This document shows positions 9,067-16,868 of a DNA stretch of 64,000 nt, piece after piece (within the stretch, counting starts at the first letter, position 1; every line of letters begins with the position of its first letter). Position numbers and translations under genes: made by a program. Origin of the DNA: Armatimonadetes bacterium UBA5352 (GTDB lineage: Bacteria > Armatimonadota > Zipacnadia > Zipacnadales > UBA5352); assembly GCA_002411015.1 (NCBI GenBank), contig DHPY01000104.1, positions 39,810-103,809 of the forward strand, read 5' to 3'. The notes beneath the pieces are model-generated. The model searched no databases and was not told the origin of the DNA. It saw only the letters and a program-made list of their open reading frames with translations.

Positions 9067-10200
9067 ATGGACTTCACCGAGATCGCTCATCAAAGCGCCG
9101 CAACCCGCTCCTACCTCGGCAGCCCGAGCCTCGTTCGGCTGCCGCATGATCTCCCCCATGGCGGCGAGATCGTCGCGACGCATGACTACTTCGGCCGCGG
9201 CTGCCCGCGCAACCACGAGGACGAGGAGCATCTCTCGGCAGTCTACCGCTCCGCCGATGACGGCCGCTCGTGGCAGCGCGTAACGCTCATCGCGGGCGCA
9301 TTCTGGAGCAGCCTCTTCGTGAATCATGGCGCGCTCTATCTTCTGGGCTGCTCGCAGCAGTACGGGTCGATCGTGATCCGCCGCTCGGTGGATGGCGGCG
9401 ACACCTGGACGCACCCGAAGGACCAGGCCACCGGCCTGCTCTTTCCGGGCGGCGCCTACCGCGAGCCGCCGAACTACCACTGCGCCCCCGTGCCGGTGCT
9501 GGAGGTGCGCGGCCGCCTCTATCGCGCATTCGAGGACAACTCCCCCTGCAACTGGCCGCGCGGATTCCAGTCGCTCGTCATCTCGGCCGACGCCGGCGCC
9601 GACCTGCTCGATGCCGCCTCATGGACGATGAGCAACCGCATCCCGTTCGACCCGGCCTGGGCGCCGGATGAGTGGCAGGCGGAGCGCCCCGGGTGGCTTG
9701 AGGGCAACATCGTCGAGGCGCCCGATGGGCGGCTGCTCAACATCCTCCGCGTGAACTCCGCGCCCGCGTTCGACGTGGCAGCGGTAGTGTCGGTGGAGGA
9801 TGGTGGCGCGCGCATCGCTTTCGACTCGCAGGCCGGTTTCATCCGCTTCCCCGGCGGGATGACCAAATTCACGATCCGCCGCGATCCGCGGACCGGCGTC
9901 TACCTCACGCTCAGCAACAACAACACCGATCCGTCGCGCGCCAGCCAGCGGAATGTGCTCTCGCTGCATGCCTCCGAGGACCTGCGCACCTGGCGCCACC
10001 TGCGCACGCTGCTGCAGGATGACCTCGCACACCCGTGGGGGGAATCGCTGCGGCTGACCGGCTTCCAGTATCCTGACTGGCAGTTCGATGGGGACGATAT
10101 CATCGCGGCGGTGCGCACGGCATACCGCGGTGCGCACAACTACCATGACGCGAACCGCGTGACCTTCCATCGCATCGAGCGGTGGCGGGAGTTGCTGTAG
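9067..10200 (+). CDS. sialidase-like (BNR/Asp-box) beta-propeller protein
   Basis: The 377-residue protein has repeated Asp-box-like motifs (SADDGRSW near residue 63 and SVDGGDTW near residue 111) that are typical of six-bladed sialidase-fold propellers. No signal peptide is visible, so it would act in the cytoplasm or be exported by another route. Glycosidase activity is not certain: many members of this fold hydrolyse other sugars or only bind them. AAGGAG lies far upstream, so the ATG at 9067 is the best available but not a strong start. It heads a run of sugar-metabolism genes on the same strand. Confidence 0.7.
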   Translation: MDFTEIAHQSAATRSYLGSPSLVRLPHDLPHGGEIVATHDYFGRGCPRNHEDEEHLSAVYRSADDGRSWQRVTLIAGAFWSSLFVNHGALYLLGCSQQYGSIVIRRSVDGGDTWTHPKDQATGLLFPGGAYREPPNYHCAPVPVLEVRGRLYRAFEDNSPCNWPRGFQSLVISADAGADLLDAASWTMSNRIPFDPAWAPDEWQAERPGWLEGNIVEAPDGRLLNILRVNSAPAFDVAAVVSVEDGGARIAFDSQAGFIRFPGGMTKFTIRRDPRTGVYLTLSNNNTDPSRASQRNVLSLHASEDLRTWRHLRTLLQDDLAHPWGESLRLTGFQYPDWQFDGDDIIAAVRTAYRGAHNYHDANRVTFHRIERWRELL

Positions 10201-10273
10201 ACCCGAGGAGATTCCGTGTGGCTGTGGAAATCCGAGCACGTCGCCAGATTCGCCATGCAGAAGGAGCACTGCC

Positions 10274-11065
10274 ATGAGCCAGGGCATTCGCTACGCCGTC
10301 TTCAGCAAGCCATGGAAGACCACGCCGCTGCCGGAGCTTGCCGCGCATCTCGCGGAACTCGGCCTCACGGGCGTTGAGCTCCCTGTGCGTCCCGAGTTCC
10401 AGGTTGAACCGGAGAGCGTTGCACAGGGCCTGCCGGAGGCCGCGCGCATCTTCGCCGACCACGGCGTCACCATCGAGAGCATCGCCGGGCCAACCGACGA
10501 AGCCGCCATCGCCGCATGCGCCGAGGCGGGCGTGCCGATCATTCGCATCTGCCTGCCGATCGGTGAGGACGGCTACCTCGCCACCGAGGCGCGCTACAAG
10601 GCCGAGTTCGAGGCGCTCGCCCCGATGCTCGAGCAGCACGGCGTCGCGGTAGGCATCCAGAACCACTGCAACAACCAGATCGGGAGCTGCCTCGGCGTCA
10701 TGAGCCTCATCCGCGACTACTCGCCGGAGCAGTTCTGCATGGTCTGGGACCCCGCGCACAACGTGCTCGCCGGGGAGATCCCCGAGCAGGCGATCGACAT
10801 CTCGTGGTCGCACCTGCGCATGGTGAACCTCAAGAACCCCTACTGGCACCGCAACAATGGCCCGGAGGCCTACGAGGCGGAGTGGAAGCTCAACTGGACG
10901 ACCGGCCGCCAGGGGATCGCAGGCTGGCCGCGCGTGGTGAAGGCGCTGCAGGCCCGAGACTGGAGTGGCCCGGTCTGCTTCACCGCCGAGTACAGCTCAA
11001 AGGACGACCTTGACCGCTACCTGCTCGATGACTTCGAGTATGCGAAGAAGCTCTTCGGGGGCTGA
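10274..11065 (+). CDS. sugar phosphate isomerase/epimerase (xylose-isomerase-like TIM barrel)
   Basis: The 263-residue protein belongs to the AP-endonuclease-2/xylose-isomerase-like barrel family, which includes epimerases and inosose dehydratases. The pattern GLTGVELPVR at the second strand, IQNHCNN near residue 130, VWDPAHN near 157 and FTAEYSS near 237 supplies the expected metal-binding His, Asp and Glu. AAGGAG is eight bases before the ATG. It directly precedes the dehydrogenase gene (five-base gap), suggesting both act on one sugar or polyol. The exact substrate cannot be read from the sequence. Confidence 0.8.
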   Translation: MSQGIRYAVFSKPWKTTPLPELAAHLAELGLTGVELPVRPEFQVEPESVAQGLPEAARIFADHGVTIESIAGPTDEAAIAACAEAGVPIIRICLPIGEDGYLATEARYKAEFEALAPMLEQHGVAVGIQNHCNNQIGSCLGVMSLIRDYSPEQFCMVWDPAHNVLAGEIPEQAIDISWSHLRMVNLKNPYWHRNNGPEAYEAEWKLNWTTGRQGIAGWPRVVKALQARDWSGPVCFTAEYSSKDDLDRYLLDDFEYAKKLFGG

Positions 11066-11070
11066 GAGGC

Positions 11071-12270
11071 TTGCGCAAGACCGAGGGCACCTACCTCGTG
11101 AACCACGCCGACCGCCCGCTGCGCTTCGGTGAGGTGAACCTCATCAACCCGCCGCGCCGCGAGCGCAGAGGACGGCCGCTGCTCGAGGGCATGCTCTGCC
11201 AGACGGTCTGCACAGGCTTCTGCGGCACCGACTGGGAGCTGATGCAGATGGGCTCGCGGGGGGAGCTTGGCGCGAAGTTCCCCGCCGGACAGCAGCGGCT
11301 CATCAACGGTCACGAGGGTGTCGTGTGGGTGCCAGAGGAGCAGCGCCATGCGATCGTGCTCATCCGGGGAGGCGATGCATGGGATCCGAGCCGCTTCGAG
11401 GCCGGCGAGAGCTACTTCGAGTATGGCTGCGATGGCGCCGACGGCCTGATGAGCCATTACGGCTACTACAACCCGCAGATGCTCCTGCAGGTGCCCGAGG
11501 AGCATCTGCCAAAGGGCCAGCCGCTAAGCCGCCAACTGGCGTCGCGGCTGATCTTCGCCGATCCGATGGCCTGCATGCTCTTCCAGGCAGAGCGCATTGA
11601 GGACCTGCTGATGGGCCACAACTGGCGCGTCTACGCCGCGCGCGGGATGAACCGTGCGGCGGCGATGGAGTCGGCCGTCACCGACGGCTTTGCGCGCGTG
11701 GTCATCTACGGCCTCGGAGGCACCGGGATCCTCGGCGCGATCGCGATCCGCGAGGCGCATCCGGACGCGCGCATCGTCACCGTCGGGCGCTCCGACCCCG
11801 AAAACCCGAAGGCTCAGTTCCTGGCGCGCCACTGGCGCGGGATCGACTACGTGCAGACGCGCGAGAGCGCCCAGGAGACGGCCGCTGCCATCGAGAGGGC
11901 GCTGGACGGGAAGCCGCGCGTCTTCATCGGTGCATCCGGCAGCGCGGTTGAGGCGGAGATCGCGCTCGAGCATGGTCTGCTCGACAACAACGGCATCTAC
12001 GCCAGCTTCAGCCTAGGGCCGCGCGTCTGCTACGACACCATGCCCTTCGGCTTCCGGAACCAGCTCATCTTCGGCGCGATCAACTTCCGCCGCGATCACA
12101 TGGAGGCGGCAATCGAGCTGCTCTGCCGCCACCCGCTGGACGAACTCGTCCGCGAGCGAGGGCTTGAGGAGCTGCGGCGCGACCCGATGGGCTTCTACGC
12201 GGACGTCTACCGCTCGCCGGAGCGGCCGCTGAAGACGATGGTGGTGTGGGAGCAGGACCGGATCGGGTAG
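11071..12270 (+). CDS. zinc-dependent sugar dehydrogenase (glucose-dehydrogenase-like MDR)
   Basis: The 399-residue protein resembles medium-chain glucose dehydrogenases. The catalytic-zinc segment is CTGFCGTD (about residues 47-54), followed by NGHEGV, and the Rossmann motif is VVIYGLGGTGILGA near 211-224. The region that in this family usually carries four cysteines for a structural zinc (here around GGDAWDPSRFEAGES) has none. TTG at 11071 is the apparent start, with a weak GAGAGG upstream. The gene follows the isomerase by five bases. It probably oxidises an aldose to a lactone or acid, which would suit the lactonase-type amidohydrolase at 13181. Substrate and cofactor are unproven. Confidence 0.75.
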   Translation: MRKTEGTYLVNHADRPLRFGEVNLINPPRRERRGRPLLEGMLCQTVCTGFCGTDWELMQMGSRGELGAKFPAGQQRLINGHEGVVWVPEEQRHAIVLIRGGDAWDPSRFEAGESYFEYGCDGADGLMSHYGYYNPQMLLQVPEEHLPKGQPLSRQLASRLIFADPMACMLFQAERIEDLLMGHNWRVYAARGMNRAAAMESAVTDGFARVVIYGLGGTGILGAIAIREAHPDARIVTVGRSDPENPKAQFLARHWRGIDYVQTRESAQETAAAIERALDGKPRVFIGASGSAVEAEIALEHGLLDNNGIYASFSLGPRVCYDTMPFGFRNQLIFGAINFRRDHMEAAIELLCRHPLDELVRERGLEELRRDPMGFYADVYRSPERPLKTMVVWEQDRIG

Positions 12271-12297
12271 AGACGCCGTCAGCCGTTGCTCTTGTGG

Positions 12298-12317
12298 CCC
12301 CGGCGCCCACGCCGGGG
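12298..12317. terminator. hairpin after the dehydrogenase gene
   Basis: A perfect 8-bp stem (12298-12305 with 12310-12317) and a CCCA loop. It has no T-run. Its centre GGCGCCCACGCC matches the core of hairpins near 42.2 and 44.7 kb, so it may be a dispersed repeat as much as a terminator. Confidence 0.55.
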
Positions 12318-12417
12318 AAGGGCTGCTTCGCGAAGGAGAGCTTGTCGCACCAACGTTGGAGGCTTGCACAACCACGTAGAGGCTGAGCGAACACCATGGC
12401 TGCGTAAGGAGAGCAAC

Positions 12418-13155
12418 ATGACCGCAGCGATCATGCTGACGCTGATCCTCAACGGGCAGCAGCCGTTCATCGCCCACCCGATCACGGCCGACACCGCAGC
12501 AGGCGGATGGCAACAGATCGCAGTCCCGGTGCGGGACGTCTTCGAGGCTGCGGGCTTCACTGTGCGCTACCGCGAGTGGGGCGACCGGACAGTTGACATA
12601 TCCGGCTACGAGGGCGAGGCGGACGAGCGGCGGCTTGTCCAATACGGTACCCTCTACCTCGACCGTCCGGAGGCGCGCTGCCAGGAGTACCTGGCCACCT
12701 TGCCCTCAGCCCTGGAGAGCATCGACGGCGCGCTCTACGCGCCGGCGATCGTCCTGCGCATAATCGGCGGCGGGGACCTCGTGGCCGACCTTGACGCAGG
12801 CACTCTACGCTGGGATCTGCAGCAGGGCGCGCCACCCGCCCTGGCGATGGGTGAGCTGATGGCCGACCTGCCTCGCTGGCTGCACTGCCGCGTGCATGTC
12901 GAGGGTACGGCGACCGGGCCTGGCGGCGAGCCGCGCCGGCCCGCCACCAGCATCGGACCGCCCGCGCCCGGTGCATGGGCCGTCGCAGACGAGACCGGAG
13001 CGATCTTCTGCACGGACGTCTATGTTGCGGGTGGCCTCTTCCGAGCGCAGGATCTGGGGTTCGAGCCTGGCCAGCGGGTAGCGGTCGAGGGCGTGGTGCG
13101 AACGGGCTGGGGCGGGCTCCCCTACCTCTCGCAGGCCAAGGCCACGCCGCTCTAG
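12418..13155 (+). CDS. copper-amine-oxidase-type stalk domain protein with C-terminal OB-like domain
   Basis: The 245-residue product starts at ATG 12418, supported by TAAGGAG six bases upstream; a longer reading from 12286 runs through the hairpin and is rejected. Residues 5 to about 135 resemble the copper-amine-oxidase N-terminal stalk domain (LNGQQPF, QIAVPVRDVFEAAGFTV, LYAPAIVLRIIGG). Such domains are usually extracellular structural modules and do not bind copper. The C-terminal part (about 145-240) looks like an OB-fold, with CRVHVEGTATG and QRVAVEGVVRTG. No signal peptide is evident, which is unusual. Function is unknown. It lies between the dehydrogenase and amidohydrolase genes. Confidence 0.6.
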   Translation: MTAAIMLTLILNGQQPFIAHPITADTAAGGWQQIAVPVRDVFEAAGFTVRYREWGDRTVDISGYEGEADERRLVQYGTLYLDRPEARCQEYLATLPSALESIDGALYAPAIVLRIIGGGDLVADLDAGTLRWDLQQGAPPALAMGELMADLPRWLHCRVHVEGTATGPGGEPRRPATSIGPPAPGAWAVADETGAIFCTDVYVAGGLFRAQDLGFEPGQRVAVEGVVRTGWGGLPYLSQAKATPL

Positions 13156-13180
13156 CCCCACCAAGCGGAGGGCGATGATC

Positions 13181-13993
13181 ATGCGCCTCGACTCACACGT
13201 GCACCTGTGGCGCTACAACGAGCACGAGTACCCATGGATCACGGAGCCGATGGCCGCGATCAGGCGGGACTTCATGCCCGATGACTGGCGCGAGGCCGCC
13301 GAGCCACTCGGCTTCGAGGGCTTCATCGCGGTGCAGGCCCGCCAGAGCCTCGAGGAGACCCAGTGGCTGCTGGAGCTTGCCGACCAGTACCCGCAGATCC
13401 GCGGCGTCGTCGGCTGGGTGGACCTGCGCAGCCCGTGTGTGGACGAGCAGCTTGAGATCCTGTGCGATCACACGAAGCTCGTCGGGATCCGCCACGTGCT
13501 GCAGGATGAGGCCGACGATGCGTTCATGCTGCAGGACAGCTTCCTCCGCGGGATCCACCGGGTCGGCCACTGCAACCTCGTCTACGACATCCTGATCTTC
13601 GCTCGGCAGCTCCCCGCGACGCTGGAGATGGTCGCGCACTTCCCCCGCCAGCGCTTTGTGCTCAATCACATCGGCAAGCCGGACCTCCACTCCGGCGAGA
13701 TGGAGCCGTGGGCCACGCAGATGCATGAGCTTGCCGGGCACGAGAACGTCTGGTGCAAGCTCTCCGGGATGGTCACCGAGGGCGACCGGGCCTCCTGGAC
13801 GCCGGAGGGCCTGCGCCCGTACCTCGACGCGGTCTTCGGTGCTTTCGGCGCGGAGCGGCTGATGATCGGCTCAGACTGGCCGGTCTGCCTCGTCGCCGGC
13901 AGCTACGCCGACACCATGGGCGTGGTCATGGACTACGCGGGCGATGACGCGGGCGTGCTGGGCGAGAACTGCGCCCGGGCGTACGGACGGTAG
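13181..13993 (+). CDS. amidohydrolase-2 family, sugar-lactonase type
   Basis: The 270-residue TIM-barrel hydrolase has the metal motif DSHVHLW at residues 4-10 and the EYPWI segment typical of fuconolactonase/rhamnonolactonase-like COG3618 proteins. It also has LNHIGKPDL near residue 160 and SDWPVC near residue 231, carrying the usual His and Asp. GGAGGG at 13167-13172 is ideally placed for ATG 13181 but only two bases from ATG 13175, so the second ATG is chosen. Lactonases of this family open sugar lactones made by dehydrogenases, so the upstream dehydrogenase is a natural partner. Confidence 0.85.
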   Translation: MRLDSHVHLWRYNEHEYPWITEPMAAIRRDFMPDDWREAAEPLGFEGFIAVQARQSLEETQWLLELADQYPQIRGVVGWVDLRSPCVDEQLEILCDHTKLVGIRHVLQDEADDAFMLQDSFLRGIHRVGHCNLVYDILIFARQLPATLEMVAHFPRQRFVLNHIGKPDLHSGEMEPWATQMHELAGHENVWCKLSGMVTEGDRASWTPEGLRPYLDAVFGAFGAERLMIGSDWPVCLVAGSYADTMGVVMDYAGDDAGVLGENCARAYGR

Positions 13994-14077
13994 TCCCATC
14001 GAGGGCAGGTGACCGTCGAGTGTTGGCGAATATGACCCCTGTTGCCCTGCCCGAAGATAACGAAGCGAGGTATCAGG

Positions 14078-15319
14078 ATGAGCAAGCTTGCGATTGATGG
14101 TGGAACGCCCGTCCGCACCGATCCATGGCCCGCGCGGCTGCAGATTGATGACCGCGAGATCAACGCCGTGATGGAACTGATGCAGGCCACGAAGGCGGGC
14201 GGCGCCTTCGACCGCTACGGCGGCGTGCACGTCGATGAGTATGAGGTGAAGTTCGCGGAGGCCGTCGGCACCCGCTGGGCCACCGGGATGAGCGCCGGCA
14301 CGGCCGCGGTGCACTCCGCTCTGGGCGCCCTGCGCCTGGAGCCCGGCACCGAGGTCATCTCGTCGCCGATCACCGACCAGGGCGCGGTCATGCCCGTCGT
14401 CGCGCAGGGCTGCATCCCGGTCTTCGCCGACGCCTCCCCCGAGTGCATGAACATGAGCCCGGAGGGCATCCGCGCGAAGCTCACCGACCGCACCGGCGCG
14501 ATCATCTGCGGTCACATCGCGGGCATCCCCTGCGAGATGGACGAGATCATGGCGATCGCGAAGGAGCGCGACCTGTTCGTGATCGAGGACTGCGCGCAGG
14601 CCCATGGCGCGACCTACGGCGGCAAGGTCGTCGGCTCAATCGGCCACCTCGGCGCCTACTCGCTGATGAGCGGCAAGCACACGGTCGCCGGTGGCCAGGG
14701 CGGCATGGTCACCACTGATGACGAGGAGCTCTACTGGAACGCCAAGCGCTTCGCCGACCGCGGCAAGCCCTTCAACTCCGAGGTGGGCAGCAACCTCTTC
14801 CTCGGGCTGAACTACCGCATGACTGAGCTTGACGCGGTCATCGGGAAGGTGCAGCTCACGAAGATGATGGACATCGCCGACCGCCGTCGCGCCTTCGTCT
14901 ACAAGCTCAAGGACGAGATCGCGGACCTGCAGGCGTTCAGCGTCTGCTGGTATCCCGAGAAGTCGGACCCGGCTTGGTGGTTCCTGCTGATCCGCATCCA
15001 CGTGGACAAGCTCACCTGCGACAAGGCCACCGCGGTGCAGGCTATCCAGGCGGAGGGCATCCCGATGGGGATGAACTACGGCGCGATCGCCACGAAGGCG
15101 CACTGGCTGCAGGAGCGCAGCGCCTTCGGCCGCCAGAGCCAGTTCCCCTGGGACTGCGTCTGGCCGGACGGTGACTGGGAGTGGGCGCTGGACGTGCCGA
15201 ACGCATGGGCGGCCGACGAGAACCACATGCGCATGGGCGTGCATGAGTGCTGCGACGAGCAGAGCGCGCTCGACACCGCCGAGGCACTGCGGAAGGTCGA
15301 GGAGGCCTACAGGGCGTAA
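14078..15319 (+). CDS. DegT/DnrJ/EryC1-family PLP aminotransferase
   Basis: The 413-residue protein starts MSKLAIDGGTPVR, the standard opening of sugar aminotransferases and AHBA-synthase-like members. It has the STGTAA-like AGTAAVHSAL region, IEDCAQAHGA near 176-185, and the probable Schiff-base lysine in SGKHTVAGGQGG near residue 205. GAGGT nine bases upstream supports the ATG at 14078; an earlier TTG at 14042 is not needed. These enzymes usually aminate keto-sugars, often on nucleotides, but several catabolic members exist in glycan loci. A second paralogue is at 27738. Confidence 0.85.
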   Translation: MSKLAIDGGTPVRTDPWPARLQIDDREINAVMELMQATKAGGAFDRYGGVHVDEYEVKFAEAVGTRWATGMSAGTAAVHSALGALRLEPGTEVISSPITDQGAVMPVVAQGCIPVFADASPECMNMSPEGIRAKLTDRTGAIICGHIAGIPCEMDEIMAIAKERDLFVIEDCAQAHGATYGGKVVGSIGHLGAYSLMSGKHTVAGGQGGMVTTDDEELYWNAKRFADRGKPFNSEVGSNLFLGLNYRMTELDAVIGKVQLTKMMDIADRRRAFVYKLKDEIADLQAFSVCWYPEKSDPAWWFLLIRIHVDKLTCDKATAVQAIQAEGIPMGMNYGAIATKAHWLQERSAFGRQSQFPWDCVWPDGDWEWALDVPNAWAADENHMRMGVHECCDEQSALDTAEALRKVEEAYRA

Positions 15320-15384
15320 CGGCGGCGAACGACGCACAACGACTGCGCAAGGCGGCGGACGTCGGCAACGGCGTTCGCCGCCGT
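15319..15384. repeat. long inverted repeat between convergent genes
   Basis: ACGGCGGCGAACG at 15319-15331 and its exact complement at 15372-15384 (13 bp) enclose 40 bases. The left arm begins on the last base of the DegT stop codon and the right arm touches the stop of the convergent enolase-family gene. It probably ends transcription in both directions, though there is no T-run. Confidence 0.6.
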
Positions 15385-16739
15385 CAGTACCCCAACCCCA
15401 CGCCGCCCAACTCCCCCACCCGGTGCACGCCGTCACGCACCTCGAAGAGGCCCGGGAAGCGCTCCGCCTCCTCCTGCGATGACGCCGGGATGAACTGCAT
15501 CACGTTCAGCTCCACCCCGTTGCAGGTCGCGCAGTGCGCCGCCAGCCCCGCCGCATGCACCGCGCCGATGTTCGGGTTCGTCAGGTCCTGCAGCGCGTAC
15601 GGCCGCCCCGTCAGCTCACACCACGCGATCTCAAGCAGCGCCAGCGAGTGTCCCTTGCAGGTCTTGAGCGCGGGGCCCGTCCAGCCGAGTTCCGTCGCCA
15701 GCCGGAGCTCATCGAGGCTCGTGATCCCCTCATCCGCCAGCACCGGCTTGCGCCGCGCGATCGGCGCCATGTCCCAGCGGTTCGCACCGAGATCCCGCTC
15801 CGTCGGCTGCTCGAGGTAGTGCAGCGCCGCGTAGGCCTCCGCGTCAAGCGCCTCCAGCGCATCGAGGAACTCCGTCACCACCCACGGCCCCTCGCAGCCT
15901 TCGTTCGCGTCCACCTCATAGCGGATCGGGCCCTCCAGCCCAAGCTGCTCGCGGATCGCCACGATCTCCCGGTAGACGCGCGCCACCCACTGCGCCTCCG
16001 CCTGCCCATCGGCGCCCTTCGTCTTCAGCTTGAAGCAGCGGTAGCCGCTGCGCGCGATCCAGCCCTCCACCGAGGCCGGGAGGCCGTCGCCGAGGTCGGG
16101 CGCATCGCCCTCGCGGAGCGCGTCGTTCGTGCCGACCACCAGCCACGCGTCCAGCATCTCGCGCTCGCGGCGGTGGATGAACTCGTCGAGGTAGCGCCCC
16201 TCCCCCACCTCGCCGAGCCAGCGTGAGAGGTCATCCGGCAGCAGTTCACGCGAGAGCGCGTCGTAGCTGGAGATCCCGAGCAGCCGCCCGTAGGCGTCGT
16301 GCAGCGCCTGGTCGAAGGGCGACCAGCAGACCAGCGCCGCCAGCGTCGGGATGCGCTCGGTGATGAACAGCCGCAGCCCGACGGGAATCGCGAGACCATC
16401 CACGCGCTCGTGCAGGTCCATCCCGTGCTCCAGCGGATGGCGCGGCTCAGCGCACCAGACCGGCATCCTGTCCGCGATCTCGATGCACATCTGCTGCATC
16501 GCGTCCACGCGCGTGAGGAAGCCAAGCTCCGACTTCGGCCAGGCCCAGATCGCGCTCAGGAAGACGGTCCCGCGGCCCGTGGCGGTGCCGCCACGCTCAT
16601 CCTCCACGGTCACGGTCGCACGCGCCTCAGTTGCCTCCGTGATCGTCCCGCCGGTAAGCACCAGCGGCGAGCGCATCGGGTAGTCCTCGAAGGTGATTGC
16701 TGCGTCTATGACCCGCACCGGGTAACCAGATTGAGGCAT
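15384..16739 (-). CDS. enolase-superfamily sugar-acid dehydratase/racemase
   Basis: The 451-residue protein has the mandelate-racemase/muconate-lactonizing layout. An N-terminal capping domain is followed by a barrel with the KxK motif (FKLKTKG near residue 232). The metal-ligand carriers follow in order: YEVDANEG, LEQPTE and LADEGITS, then LKTCKGHS near residue 370. GGGAGG eight bases upstream fixes the ATG at 16739. Enolase-superfamily members dehydrate aldonic acids or racemise and lactonise related compounds. Next to the dehydrogenase and lactonase genes, an aldonate dehydratase is a reasonable guess, but this protein is longer than typical members and the specificity is open. Confidence 0.75.
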   Translation of the reverse strand: MPQSGYPVRVIDAAITFEDYPMRSPLVLTGGTITEATEARATVTVEDERGGTATGRGTVFLSAIWAWPKSELGFLTRVDAMQQMCIEIADRMPVWCAEPRHPLEHGMDLHERVDGLAIPVGLRLFITERIPTLAALVCWSPFDQALHDAYGRLLGISSYDALSRELLPDDLSRWLGEVGEGRYLDEFIHRREREMLDAWLVVGTNDALREGDAPDLGDGLPASVEGWIARSGYRCFKLKTKGADGQAEAQWVARVYREIVAIREQLGLEGPIRYEVDANEGCEGPWVVTEFLDALEALDAEAYAALHYLEQPTERDLGANRWDMAPIARRKPVLADEGITSLDELRLATELGWTGPALKTCKGHSLALLEIAWCELTGRPYALQDLTNPNIGAVHAAGLAAHCATCNGVELNVMQFIPASSQEEAERFPGLFEVRDGVHRVGELGGVGLGY

Positions 16740-16868
16740 TCGTGCGCCTCCCAACCTCGTTTTTGTGTACGGCGCAGCATTCCCCGCGCCGCACCGATGC
16801 TCCTTGCAGGAAGGTCCCGGGGCAGGGCCGGCGAAGGTTGCCCTATCACGACATCAGGAGGCGGCTTC

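Noticed and set aside
16299..16868. Long upstream extension of the propeller gene
   Set aside because: It is antisense to the enolase-family gene, has no signal-peptide logic, and AGGAGG at 16855-16860 clearly serves ATG 16869.
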